5,457 nt of DNA from Rudaea sp. (GTDB taxonomy: Bacteria; Pseudomonadota; Gammaproteobacteria; Xanthomonadales; Rhodanobacteraceae). Of the stretch, positions 1-5,457 are shown in pieces (the first letter of the stretch is position 1; every line of letters starts with the position of its first letter). The stretch is taken from NCBI GenBank assembly GCA_025934455.1, contig JAICYA010000158.1, positions 1 through 5,457 on the forward strand, in the 5' to 3' direction. Under the pieces are notes generated by a model that worked only from the letters and a program-made list of their open reading frames with translations, was not told where the DNA came from and ran no database searches. The position numbers and the translations under genes were made by a program.

Positions 1-761
1 ACCAGCCAGGGCATGAACGAGGCATTCTCGACCGGATCCCAGAACCACCAGCCGCCCCAGCCGAGCACGTAATACGCCCACCACGAACCGAGCGTGATGC
101 CGAGAGTGAGGAAGGCCCAGGCGACGTTCGTCCACGGGCGCGCCCAGCGTACCCACGCTACGTCCAGTTCACCACCGAGCAGCGCGGCAATCGCGAACGC
201 GAATGCGACCGAGAATCCCACGTAGCCGGTGTACAGCATCGGCGGATGCATGATCAGGCCCGGGTCCTGCAGGATCGGATTCAGGTCGTTGCCGTCGGGC
301 AGCGCGGGAAGATGGCGCAGGAACGGATTGGAGGTGAGCAGGGTGAACAGCAGGAATCCGCAACTGATGAAGCCGAGAACGCTTAGCACGCGCGCCATGG
401 TCGCTTCAGGCAGGTGGCGGCTGAACGCGGCGACGGCGACGGACCAGACATTGAGGATCAGGATCCACAGCAGCAGCGAACCCTCGTGCGCACCCCACAC
501 CGCCGGGAAGCGGTAGTACCAGGGCAGCGAGAGGTTGGAATTCTGCGCAACGTAGGCGACGGAAAAATCCTGGGTAAGGAAGGCCCAAGTCAGGATTCCG
601 AACGCGAGCACGACGAACACGGCCTGTCCGGCGACTACCGGACGCGCGATGGAGATGAGCGTCGCATTGCCGCGCCACGCGCCGTAGATCGGCAGCGTGC
701 ATTGCACTGCCGCGAGCAGCAGGGCGAGGATGAGGGCGAATTGGCCGAGTTCGGGAAGCAT
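1..761 (-). CDS. ccmF: CcmF, heme lyase subunit of cytochrome c maturation (partial, C-terminal part missing)
   Basis: CcmF is an inner-membrane protein of the CcmF/H module that transfers heme from holo-CcmE to the CXXCH motifs of apocytochromes c. Only the first 253 codons lie in the window, against roughly 650 residues in the family; the frame stays open to the window edge. The sequence shows the N-terminal [10 protein letters not shown] start typical of CcmF, an AHEGSLLLW motif at residues 91-99, a [11 protein letters not shown] motif at 172-182 (His172 matches the conserved periplasmic histidine of the family), and the tryptophan-rich WWD heme-handling motif at about 235-252 ([18 protein letters not shown]). 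Several hydrophobic membrane segments are present. The ATG at 759-761 gives the family N-terminus, but no clear Shine-Dalgarno sequence precedes it. The gene is 87 bp downstream of the HiPIP gene, with a perfect stem-loop in the spacer. Identity is certain; only the start codon is slightly uncertain. Confidence 0.97.
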   Translation of the reverse strand, partial: MLPELGQFALILALLLAAVQCTLPIYGAWRGNATLISIARPVVAGQAVFVVLAFGILTWAFLTQDFSVAYVAQNSNLSLPWYYRFPAVWGAHEGSLLLWILILNVWSVAVAAFSRHLPEATMARVLSVLGFISCGFLLFTLLTSNPFLRHLPALPDGNDLNPILQDPGLIMHPPMLYTGYVGFSVAFAFAIAALLGGELDVAWVRWARPWTNVAWAFLTLGITLGSWWAYYVLGWGGWWFWDPVENASFMPWL

Positions 762-782
762 GGGGAAAACGAGCGCAGCGCG

Positions 783-810
783 CTATCGGCTTGCGGGGAC
801 AAGCCGATAG
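783..810 (-). other. Perfect 11-bp stem-loop between the HiPIP gene and ccmF
   Basis: The arms CTATCGGCTTG (783-793 on the plus strand) and CAAGCCGATAG (800-810) are exact reverse complements, with a 6-base loop at 794-799. On the minus-strand transcript the hairpin lies 38 bases after the HiPIP stop codon and 21 bases before the ccmF start. No T-tract follows directly: TTTT appears only about 13 bases later (769-766), so a canonical intrinsic terminator is unlikely. Plausible roles are a 3' stabiliser of the HiPIP mRNA, a processing site, a partial attenuator before ccmF, or one copy of a dispersed palindromic repeat. The structure is seen directly; the role is not known. Confidence 0.75.
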
Positions 811-848
811 GTTACGCGAGACGAGGAAAGATTGCGACGCGCGAAGCG

Positions 849-1196
849 TCAGGCTTTCTTCGCGTAGCCGGCGCACCAGCCGGCTCGGTGCACGGCCTTG
901 TCGGGGAACAGCTGGCACGGACCCCACTGGTCGTTCGCGCCGCCCTGGAAGAAGTTGCAGTTGTGGCAGGCCTCGCCGGCTTTCCATGTCGGTGCGGCGG
1001 CCTTGTCGACCTTGGTCGCGTCGTCGTTGTAATGCAGCGCCTGCGCGGTCGCATCGGAAGCTTCCAGATGCGGCAAGTCGGCGGCGCGCGCCTGGCGCGG
1101 CAGCACGCCAATGACAGCAGCGGCGCCGATCGCGCTGCCGGCGACGGCGAAGAAGCGGCGGCGGCTAGTGTTCGTGGAATCAGATTCGTGCGACAT
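849..1196 (-). CDS. High-potential iron-sulfur protein (HiPIP), Tat-exported
   Basis: HiPIPs are small soluble periplasmic carriers with one [4Fe-4S](3+/2+) cluster. They shuttle single electrons, typically from the bc1 complex or c-type cytochromes to reaction centres, terminal oxidases or other reductases. The 115-residue product begins with a twin-arginine signal (SRRRFF, residues 11-16), a hydrophobic stretch at about 17-31, and an ARA|AD cleavage site near residues 36-40, leaving a mature protein of about 77 residues. The four cluster ligands are Cys77, Cys80, Cys94 and Cys108 (C-x2-C-x13-C-x13-C), which is the HiPIP pattern. Tyr56 in ALHYNDDA fits the conserved cluster-packing tyrosine. 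A twin-arginine signal fits folding and cluster insertion in the cytoplasm before export. The ATG at 1194-1196 is preceded by a strong AGGAG. The gene lies between ccmE and ccmF with its own apparent promoter. The physiological partner cannot be told from this window. Confidence 0.95.
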   Translation of the reverse strand: MSHESDSTNTSRRRFFAVAGSAIGAAAVIGVLPRQARAADLPHLEASDATAQALHYNDDATKVDKAAAPTWKAGEACHNCNFFQGGANDQWGPCQLFPDKAVHRAGWCAGYAKKA

Positions 1197-1203
1197 GATC
1201 GAT

Positions 1204-1208
1204 CTCCT
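1204..1208 (-). promoter_or_regulatory. Strong ribosome binding site of the HiPIP gene
   Basis: On the minus strand AGGAG lies 7 bases before the ATG of the HiPIP gene. It is one of the best Shine-Dalgarno sequences in the window and fixes the start codon that yields the full twin-arginine signal peptide. Confidence 0.85.
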
Positions 1209-1227
1209 ATTGATTTAACCGCGAACG

Positions 1228-1233
1228 ATTATA
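1228..1233 (-). promoter_or_regulatory. Predicted -10 element (TATAAT) of an internal promoter for the HiPIP gene
   Basis: The minus strand reads TATAAT from 1233 to 1228, an exact sigma-70 -10 hexamer in an otherwise very GC-rich region. Transcription would start near 1221, giving a leader of about 25 bases that contains the AGGAG. The hexamer 17 bases upstream (ATGCGC, 1256-1251) does not resemble TTGACA, so an activator is probably needed. An FNR-type site lies upstream. The motif is seen directly; promoter activity is inferred. Confidence 0.65.
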
Positions 1234-1265
1234 GACCTGCGCCGCGGCAGGCGCATACCGCCGGC

Positions 1266-1279
1266 TTGACCTGCATCAA
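1266..1279 (-). promoter_or_regulatory. FNR/ANR/DNR-family binding site upstream of the HiPIP gene
   Basis: The minus strand reads TTGATGCAGGTCAA, a full match to the TTGAT-N4-(A/G)TCAA site bound by oxygen- or NO-sensing regulators of the CRP/FNR family (FNR, ANR, DNR/NNR). It overlaps the stop codon of ccmE (1276-1278) and lies in the spacer before the HiPIP gene. Its centre (1272.5) is about 51.5 bases upstream of the start predicted from the TATAAT at 1233-1228. That is not the classical -41.5 but is one helical turn away, on the same face of the DNA. It suggests induction of the HiPIP gene, and perhaps ccmF, at low oxygen or during denitrification. Regulator identity and activity are inferred. 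Confidence 0.65.
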
Positions 1280-1725
1280 TCCGCGGCGTGGGCCTTCTTT
1301 GCGTCCTCGGCTTTCTTGATCGCGTCGGCGACTTCCTTGGGCATGTAGGTTTCGTCGTGTTTGGCCAGCACTTCGCGCGCGGCGAAACGATCGCCCTGCA
1401 TTTGTCCCGTGGCGATGATGCTCTGGCCTTCGCGGAACAGGTCGGGCAGCACGCCGGTGTATTGCACCGGCATGTCGTGAAAGCGATCGGTGATGACGAA
1501 ATCCACGGTCAGCGACCCCGGCGCGCGCTTGATCGAATGTTCCAGCACCACGCCGCCGAGGCGGAAGCTCGCGCCTTCCGGCGCCTTGCCGGCGAGTACT
1601 TCGCTGGGCGAAAACAGGTAGCTCATGTTGCGGCTGAGCGCGAGCGTGGTCAGCGCGGCGGCGACGGCAACCGCAATCAGGATCAGGCTCACCGCGATCA
1701 GGCGGCGCTTGCGGGTGGGCGTCAC
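1276..1725 (-). CDS. ccmE: CcmE, periplasmic heme chaperone
   Basis: CcmE is a membrane-anchored periplasmic chaperone that binds heme covalently through a histidine and delivers it from CcmC to CcmF/H. The 149-residue product is of normal family length. It has a basic cytoplasmic start (TPTRKRR), one signal-anchor helix at about 9-30, an OB-fold region at about 35-125, and the heme-attachment motif LAKHDETYMPKEV at 120-132, in which His123 is the expected covalent ligand and Tyr127 the conserved tyrosine. A charged flexible tail (about 135-149) follows, as is usual. The start is a GTG at 1723-1725 that overlaps the ccmD TGA by 4 bases (GTGA). GAGG at 1737-1734, 8 bases upstream, supports this choice. 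The end of the gene overlaps the FNR-type site of the next gene. Confidence 0.98.
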   Translation of the reverse strand: MTPTRKRRLIAVSLILIAVAVAAALTTLALSRNMSYLFSPSEVLAGKAPEGASFRLGGVVLEHSIKRAPGSLTVDFVITDRFHDMPVQYTGVLPDLFREGQSIIATGQMQGDRFAAREVLAKHDETYMPKEVADAIKKAEDAKKAHAAD

Positions 1726-1892
1726 GGCGCTTTCCTCGAGGCGGCGCGGCGAACGCGTCGTGCAAGATCGCGCATCACGCGGCGGCGCGCGAACACGGGC
1801 GCGAGCGCGTCGGCGAGCAGCACCACGGCGAATAACGCATAGGACGGCCAGACGTAGGCGGCATAGCCGTGCATGGCGAAGAAATCAGTCAT
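1722..1892 (-). CDS. ccmD: CcmD, small heme exporter subunit
   Basis: CcmD is a short single-pass inner-membrane protein that associates with CcmABC and is needed for release of holo-CcmE. The 56-residue product begins MTDFFAMHGYAAYVWPSY. The MHGYAAYVWPSY stretch (residues 7-18) is the recognisable family signature. One membrane helix follows at about 15-34, then a highly basic cytoplasmic tail rich in arginine (about 36-54). I chose the ATG at 1890-1892 because it gives the family N-terminus and has GGAG (1903-1900) 7 bases upstream. A longer reading frame exists but adds unrelated residues encoded antiphase to ccmC. The start overlaps the end of ccmC by 8 bases, and the stop overlaps the ccmE GTG. 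Confidence 0.95.
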   Translation of the reverse strand: MTDFFAMHGYAAYVWPSYALFAVVLLADALAPVFARRRVMRDLARRVRRAASRKAP

Positions 1893-2646
1893 GGGGGGTC
1901 TCCGTGGCGGGCAGCAGCGCGCGCACCCAGTCCTTGCCGGATTCGAGTTCGAGCAGGGCCACGCGCGAACGCGCCAGCACACTGGCGAAAAAGTATACGT
2001 GCGTGGCGAACGCGAGCGTGAGCAGCGGCCAGAGCATGCTCGGCGTGATCTTCGACGGCCCGACGAGGCTTACCGTCTGCGCTTGGTGCAGGGTGTTCCA
2101 CCAGATCACCGAGTAATGCACGATGGGCAGGTTGACGATGCCGATCAGGGCGAGGAATGCCGCCGCGCGCGCAGCCTGGCGGCGATCCTCGATCGCGTGG
2201 TACAGGCCGATCACGCCGAAATACAGGAACAGCAGCACAAGTTCGGAAGTCAGGCGCGCGTCCCAGGTCCACCACGTTCCCCACGTCGGCTTGCCCCACA
2301 GCGAGCCGGTGACGAGGGTGATGAACGTGAACGCGGCGCCGACGGGCGCGCTGGCCATGGCGAGGGTTTCCGACAACTTGATGCGCCACACCAGGCCGAC
2401 GAATCCGTTCGCGGCCATGAACAGGTAGGCGAACAGGCCCATCCACGCGCAGGGCACGTGCACGTACATGATGCGGAACGAATCGCCTTGCTGGTAATCC
2501 GCCGGCGCGGTGAACAGCGCGCCGTAAAAACCGGCGGCGCCGCAGATCAGGGCGAGCGCGTACAACCACGGCAGCCATTTCCCCGCGAAGCGGTAGAAAT
2601 ACGGCGGCGAGCCGAGCTTGTGGAACCAGAGGACGAGGGGATTCAT
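1885..2646 (-). CDS. ccmC: CcmC, heme-handling protein that loads CcmE
   Basis: CcmC is a polytopic inner-membrane protein that binds heme at its periplasmic face and presents it to CcmE for covalent attachment. The 253-residue product has about six membrane helices and the tryptophan-rich motif WGTWWTWDARLT at residues 122-133, diagnostic of the family. His63 (MYVHVP) and His177 (IVHYSVIWWNTLHQ) occupy the positions of the two conserved heme-iron ligands in periplasmic loops. These family features and the length separate it from CcmF, which shares the WWD motif but is far larger. The ATG at 2644-2646 lies one base after the ccmB stop codon and has no strong ribosome binding site, which points to translational coupling. 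The end overlaps ccmD by 8 bases. Confidence 0.98.
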   Translation of the reverse strand: MNPLVLWFHKLGSPPYFYRFAGKWLPWLYALALICGAAGFYGALFTAPADYQQGDSFRIMYVHVPCAWMGLFAYLFMAANGFVGLVWRIKLSETLAMASAPVGAAFTFITLVTGSLWGKPTWGTWWTWDARLTSELVLLFLYFGVIGLYHAIEDRRQAARAAAFLALIGIVNLPIVHYSVIWWNTLHQAQTVSLVGPSKITPSMLWPLLTLAFATHVYFFASVLARSRVALLELESGKDWVRALLPATETPHD

Positions 2647-2647
2647 T

Positions 2648-3331
2648 TCAGGTCAACGAAATTTTCAATGCGGCGGCAGCGGCGAGCGGCGCGAGGATCA
2701 ATGCCAGCACCAGCCAGGCGGCCAGCCACAACAGCGGTGCGGAATAGGCAAATCCATTCTGGGCGGCGTTGCAGGCGCCAGCGCCGAAGATCAGTGCGGG
2801 CACGATCAGCGGCAGCACGAGCAAGGTCAACAGCATACCAGAGCGGCGCATGCCGACGGTTAGCGCGACGCACACCGCGCCGATCAAGCTTAGCAGCGGC
2901 GTGGCCAGCGCAAGTGCAGTGAGCAAAACGGGTAGAGTTTTGTCCGGCAGCTGCAGCAGTTGTGCGAGCAACGGCGCGATGACGATGAGCGGCAACGCCG
3001 TCGTCATCCAGTGCACGAGAATCTTGCAACCGAGCAGCAGTGCCAGCGGATGCGGCGACACCACGAGTTGTTCCAGCGAGCCGTCTTCTAGGTCGCTGCG
3101 GAACAACGCATCCAACGAGAGCAGCATGGCGAGCAGAACGGCGACGAAGATGGTGCCGGCGGCGATGCGACTGAGCACCGCAGCTTCCGGACCGAGCGCG
3201 AATGGAAACAGCGCGACCACGATGATCGCGAACAATAAAGGATTCAGGGCGTCGCCGCGCCGGCGCCAGACCAGCAGCAGGTCGCGGCGCAGCAGAGCGA
3301 AGCTGGCGGCGGAGGTCGATCCCGGTTTCAT
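2648..3331 (-). CDS. ccmB: CcmB, membrane subunit of the CcmAB ABC complex
   Basis: CcmB is the membrane partner of the CcmA ATPase. ATP hydrolysis by CcmAB drives release of holo-CcmE from CcmC; it is not thought to be the heme transporter itself. The 227-residue product is of normal length with about six hydrophobic helices. It carries the conserved N-terminal block RRDLLLVWRRRGDALNPLLF (residues 15-34) followed by a first helix ending in LFPFALGP, and the cytoplasmic block FRSDLEDGSLEQLVVSP (77-93), the expected contact with CcmA. The start ATG (3329-3331) overlaps the ccmA stop in an ATGA, so the two subunits should be made together. Confidence 0.98.
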   Translation of the reverse strand: MKPGSTSAASFALLRRDLLLVWRRRGDALNPLLFAIIVVALFPFALGPEAAVLSRIAAGTIFVAVLLAMLLSLDALFRSDLEDGSLEQLVVSPHPLALLLGCKILVHWMTTALPLIVIAPLLAQLLQLPDKTLPVLLTALALATPLLSLIGAVCVALTVGMRRSGMLLTLLVLPLIVPALIFGAGACNAAQNGFAYSAPLLWLAAWLVLALILAPLAAAAALKISLT

Positions 3332-3987
3332 GCGGCCGTCTTCAACGCGAGGCGACGCGGTGTGCCCGAGGTGAACGCATACGCGCCGTGCGAGGTGATC
3401 AGGGCCGCGCCGCCGCGGCGCGCGTGATGTTCGAGCAGGCGGTTGACGAGGTCTATGCCGCCGCGGTCGAGGTTCGCATACGGTTCGTCGAGTAGCCACA
3501 GCGCCGCGGGTACGAGCAGCAGGCGCGCGAGCGCGACGCGCTTGCGCTGGCCGGCGGACAAGGTGCGCAACGGCGCGTCTTCGAATCCTTCGAGGCCGAC
3601 GCTGGCGAGCGCCAGGTGCGGCGTGATGCCGGAGCGGATGCCACCAATTCCGGTGGCGAAGCGCAGGTTTTCCAGCGCGGACAACTCGAGCTTGAGTCCC
3701 AGCAAGTGGCCGAGCAGGGCGACCTGATGCGAGAGCTTGGCGAGCGTCAGCGGCGTGCCGTGCAGCAGCACGCTTCCGGATGTCGCCTCGAGCAGGCCAG
3801 ACAGCACCTTGAGCAGGGTGGTCTTGCCGGAACCATTGTCGCCTTCGATCAGCACCGTCTCGCCGGCATGCAGGGAAAAATCCAGCGGACCGAAGAGCGC
3901 TTCGTCGTTGCGCGCGAAGCGCAGCGACTGCGCCTGCAGCAAGGGTGCTGATTCTAAAGGTACAGGTTCGGTCTGGATGGACGGCAT
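3328..3987 (-). CDS. ccmA: CcmA, ATP-binding subunit of the CcmAB complex
   Basis: CcmA is the cytoplasmic ATPase that powers release of heme-loaded CcmE from CcmC. The 219-residue product shows all ABC-ATPase motifs: Walker A GDNGSGKT at 49-56, signature LSAGQ at 143-147, Walker B LWLLDEP at 163-169 and the H-loop His200. The block LLGHLLGLKLELSALENL (91-108) is the CcmA-type version of the region after the Q-loop and separates it from generic ABC exporters. The ATG at 3985-3987 gives the usual CcmA length. The open frame continues upstream to 4275, but that part is antisense to the protease gene and does not resemble CcmA. No good ribosome binding site precedes the ATG. It is the first gene of the minus-strand operon in this window. 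Confidence 0.98.
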   Translation of the reverse strand: MPSIQTEPVPLESAPLLQAQSLRFARNDEALFGPLDFSLHAGETVLIEGDNGSGKTTLLKVLSGLLEATSGSVLLHGTPLTLAKLSHQVALLGHLLGLKLELSALENLRFATGIGGIRSGITPHLALASVGLEGFEDAPLRTLSAGQRKRVALARLLLVPAALWLLDEPYANLDRGGIDLVNRLLEHHARRGGAALITSHGAYAFTSGTPRRLALKTAA

Positions 3988-4050
3988 AGGCCGCGCATCG
4001 TAACCGCACGGCGCGGAGTAAACTAGCGCGAAGCCTACGTGGAGCCTTTC
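3988..4050. promoter_or_regulatory. Divergent 63-bp spacer between ccmA and the protease gene, presumed to hold both promoters
   Basis: Both flanking genes start here and run apart, so promoters for the ccm operon and the protease must lie in or overlap this spacer. For the plus strand, TAAACT at 4019-4024 is a plausible -10 with a poor -35 (CATCGT, 3996-4001). For the minus strand, TACGAT (4002-3997) could be a -10, which would make the ccmA leader only a few bases long. Neither is strong, and promoters inside the opposing coding sequences are possible. I see no FNR-type site here. Confidence 0.35.
4041..4044 (+). promoter_or_regulatory. Ribosome binding site of the protease gene
   Basis: GGAG lies 6 bases before the ATG at 4051. 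It supports that start, which gives a complete signal peptide. Confidence 0.7.
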
Positions 4051-5457
4051 ATGCGCTTTCGTTTCGCCCTGCTCGCTGCGTTGTTTCCGCTGGTCGCCGC
4101 CGCAGTGCCGGCTGCCGATGACCGCCACACCTGGCTGGTGCGACTGCAGGGCCAATCGCTGGTCGAGCACGTGCAGGCACGGGTGACGGCGCAGAACCTG
4201 GCGGCCGTGGAAGGCGGCGAAAAGCCGGCGATGCGCCGCGAACTGCGCTCTGCGTTGGCACAGGATTACCTGCAACAGCTCGACGCCGCGCGCACGCGTG
4301 TGCTCGACGCGGGCAGCGCCGAACTCGGTCGCACGTTGACGCCGAGGACGGTGTACCGCTATGCCGGCAATGGCATGGCGTTATCCCTGACCGACGCGGA
4401 AGCCGCGCACCTGGCGACCTTGCCGGGCGTGCTTGGCGTGCGCCGCGAACGCGTTTCGCATCCGCTGACCGATGCGGGCCCCGAGTGGATCGGCGCGGAC
4501 AAATTATGGAATGGCCAGGTCGCCGGCGTCGCCACGACGAAGGGCGAAGGCGTGGTCATCGGCATCATCGATACCGGCATCAGTCCCACGCATCCCTCGT
4601 TCGCGGCGACGGGGCCGGACGGCTATGCGATCCAGAATCCGCGCGGACATTTTTATGGCTTGTGCGCGAGCGCGCAGGCGACCTGCAACAACAAACTGAT
4701 CGGCATCTACGATTTCACCGACGAGGGGACGAAGGGTATCGACAGCGTCGGCCATGGCACGCATGTTTCCGGCATTGCCGCCGGCGACGGCATGGACAAT
4801 GCACTCAAGGGCATGACGGTGTCGCTGAGCCGCTTCGTGTCGGGCGTTGCGCCGCATGCCAACATCATCATGTACAAGGCCTGCAAGTCCGGAACTGCCG
4901 GCGGCACTTGTCCGGAATCGGATCTCGTCGGCGCATTGGACCAGGCCATCGCCGACAACGTCGACGTGATCAATTATTCCATCGGCGGCGATGCGCAGGA
5001 CGCCTGGCAATTGCTCGCGCAGGGAAATACCGACGCGGCGGCGATGTTCAACGCGCGCGCGGCGGGTATCGTCGTCGTGGCGGCGGCGGGCAATGAAGGT
5101 CCCGGACCGAATTCGCTCGGCGAACCCGGCAACGCGCCGTGGGTGATTGGCGTGGCGAACGCCACCCACAACCGCCAGTTCGCCAATTCCATCGGCGGAT
5201 TTTCCGGCGCGGCGAATGCGCCGCCCACGCTGAGCGGCGCCGGCTACACCTCGGGTTACGGGCCGAACGAAATCGTCTACGCCGGCAACTACGGCAATGC
5301 CCTGTGCGGCACCGGTCCCACCGATTATCCGCCGACCGGCAAGAGCAATCCGTTTCCGCCGGGCACGTTCAACGGCCAGATCGTGATCTGCGACCGCGGC
5401 ATCTACGCACGCGTGGAAAAAGGCTACAACGTGAAACTTGGCGGCGCCGGCGGCTAC
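4051..5457 (+). CDS. Secreted subtilisin-like serine protease (S8) with propeptide and PA-type insert (partial, 3' end missing)
   Basis: This is the first 469 codons of a secreted S8 endopeptidase. Residues 1-22 form a Sec signal peptide (MRFRFALLAALFPLVAAAVPA). Residues about 26-138 resemble an inhibitor I9 propeptide, which chaperones folding and is then removed. The catalytic domain begins near 141: the Asp is Asp174 in GVVIGIIDTGISPTHPSF, the His is His235 in GHGTHVSGIAAG, and the oxyanion-hole Asn is Asn348 in VVVAAAGNEGPG. After residue about 385 the sequence moves into a region resembling a PA (protease-associated) domain, with GQIVICDRG at 442-450 and the following KGYNVKLGGAGGY. In this family such a domain is inserted between the Asn and the catalytic Ser. 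The Ser motif (GTSMA or similar) would lie past the window edge. Cysteines at 205, 212, 278, 287, 419 and 447 could form disulfides, as expected for an exported protein. The gene is divergent from the ccm operon and has no evident functional link to it. The substrate is unknown. Confidence 0.93.
   Translation, partial: MRFRFALLAALFPLVAAAVPAADDRHTWLVRLQGQSLVEHVQARVTAQNLAAVEGGEKPAMRRELRSALAQDYLQQLDAARTRVLDAGSAELGRTLTPRTVYRYAGNGMALSLTDAEAAHLATLPGVLGVRRERVSHPLTDAGPEWIGADKLWNGQVAGVATTKGEGVVIGIIDTGISPTHPSFAATGPDGYAIQNPRGHFYGLCASAQATCNNKLIGIYDFTDEGTKGIDSVGHGTHVSGIAAGDGMDNALKGMTVSLSRFVSGVAPHANIIMYKACKSGTAGGTCPESDLVGALDQAIADNVDVINYSIGGDAQDAWQLLAQGNTDAAAMFNARAAGIVVVAAAGNEGPGPNSLGEPGNAPWVIGVANATHNRQFANSIGGFSGAANAPPTLSGAGYTSGYGPNEIVYAGNYGNALCGTGPTDYPPTGKSNPFPPGTFNGQIVICDRGIYARVEKGYNVKLGGAGGY

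Noticed and set aside
783..810. The 11-bp stem-loop as a standard Rho-independent terminator
   Set aside because: Neither strand has a run of Ts directly after the stem, so I list it only as a hairpin of unknown role.
836..850. Short hairpin GACGC-loop-GCGTC at the HiPIP stop codon as a terminator
   Set aside because: The stem is only 5 bp, and on the minus strand it is followed by GCAATCTTTCC rather than a T-tract. It is common by chance in GC-rich DNA.
414..1319. A 301-codon plus-strand open frame opposite ccmF, the HiPIP gene and the end of ccmE
   Set aside because: It spans three well-identified minus-strand genes and two spacers, its product is low-complexity and rich in Arg/Gly/Asp/Glu, and it resembles no family. 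Long antisense frames are expected in GC-rich DNA.
1873..2922. A 349-codon plus-strand open frame opposite ccmC and ccmB
   Set aside because: It is antisense to ccmC and ccmB, whose products are recognised along their full length. The translation is an Arg/Gln-rich composition artefact with no domain or good ribosome binding site.
3988..4275. N-terminal extension of CcmA to an upstream ATG at 4275
   Set aside because: The extra 96 residues are antisense to the protease signal peptide and propeptide and do not look like an ABC ATPase; CcmA proteins begin near the ATG at 3987.
4504..5169. A 221-codon minus-strand open frame inside the protease gene
   Set aside because: It is the shadow of the catalytic domain, which carries the Asp, His and Asn motifs in the plus-strand frame.
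1..5457. CRISPR array, insertion sequence, prophage or defence genes
   Set aside because: I see no regularly spaced repeats, transposase or integrase motifs, and nearly all bases are accounted for by ccm genes, the HiPIP gene and the protease.

Overview
The window is GC-rich and densely coding. It looks like the chromosome of a gammaproteobacterium with System I (Ccm) cytochrome c maturation. Three things loosely suggest a relative of Xanthomonadaceae/Rhodanobacteraceae: the Ccm protein sequences, a Tat-exported HiPIP, and a large secreted subtilase with a PA-type insert. This placement is an inference, not a demonstrated assignment.

Layout. Positions 1-3987 are a minus-strand operon, read from right to left in the order ccmA (3987-3328), ccmB (3331-2648), ccmC (2646-1885), ccmD (1892-1722), ccmE (1725-1276), a high-potential iron-sulfur protein gene (1196-849), and ccmF (761 to beyond position 1). 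The five genes ccmA-ccmE overlap or abut (4-bp overlap, 1-bp gap, 8-bp overlap, 4-bp overlap), so they should be cotranscribed and probably translationally coupled. The HiPIP gene is different: it sits in its own 79-bp and 87-bp spacers between ccmE and ccmF. Positions 4051-5457 hold the first 469 codons of a plus-strand secreted S8 protease. It is divergent from ccmA across a 63-bp spacer.

How the genes work together. CcmAB, CcmC and CcmD load heme onto the periplasmic chaperone CcmE and release holo-CcmE. CcmF (with CcmH, outside the window) ligates the heme to apocytochromes c. The HiPIP is a soluble periplasmic one-electron carrier that would work with the cytochromes this pathway makes. 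The protease appears functionally unrelated.

Most notable signal. The spacer in front of the HiPIP gene contains a full match to an FNR/ANR/DNR-family site (TTGAT-N4-GTCAA), overlapping the ccmE stop codon. It is followed by a perfect TATAAT -10 with a poor -35, and a strong ribosome binding site. This suggests an internal, oxygen- or NO-responsive promoter for the HiPIP and possibly for ccmF. A perfect 11-bp stem-loop lies between the HiPIP gene and ccmF and may separate their expression. I see no CRISPR array, insertion sequence, tRNA, rRNA or clearly undescribed system. The longer gene-free stretches are all under 100 bp and are described below.
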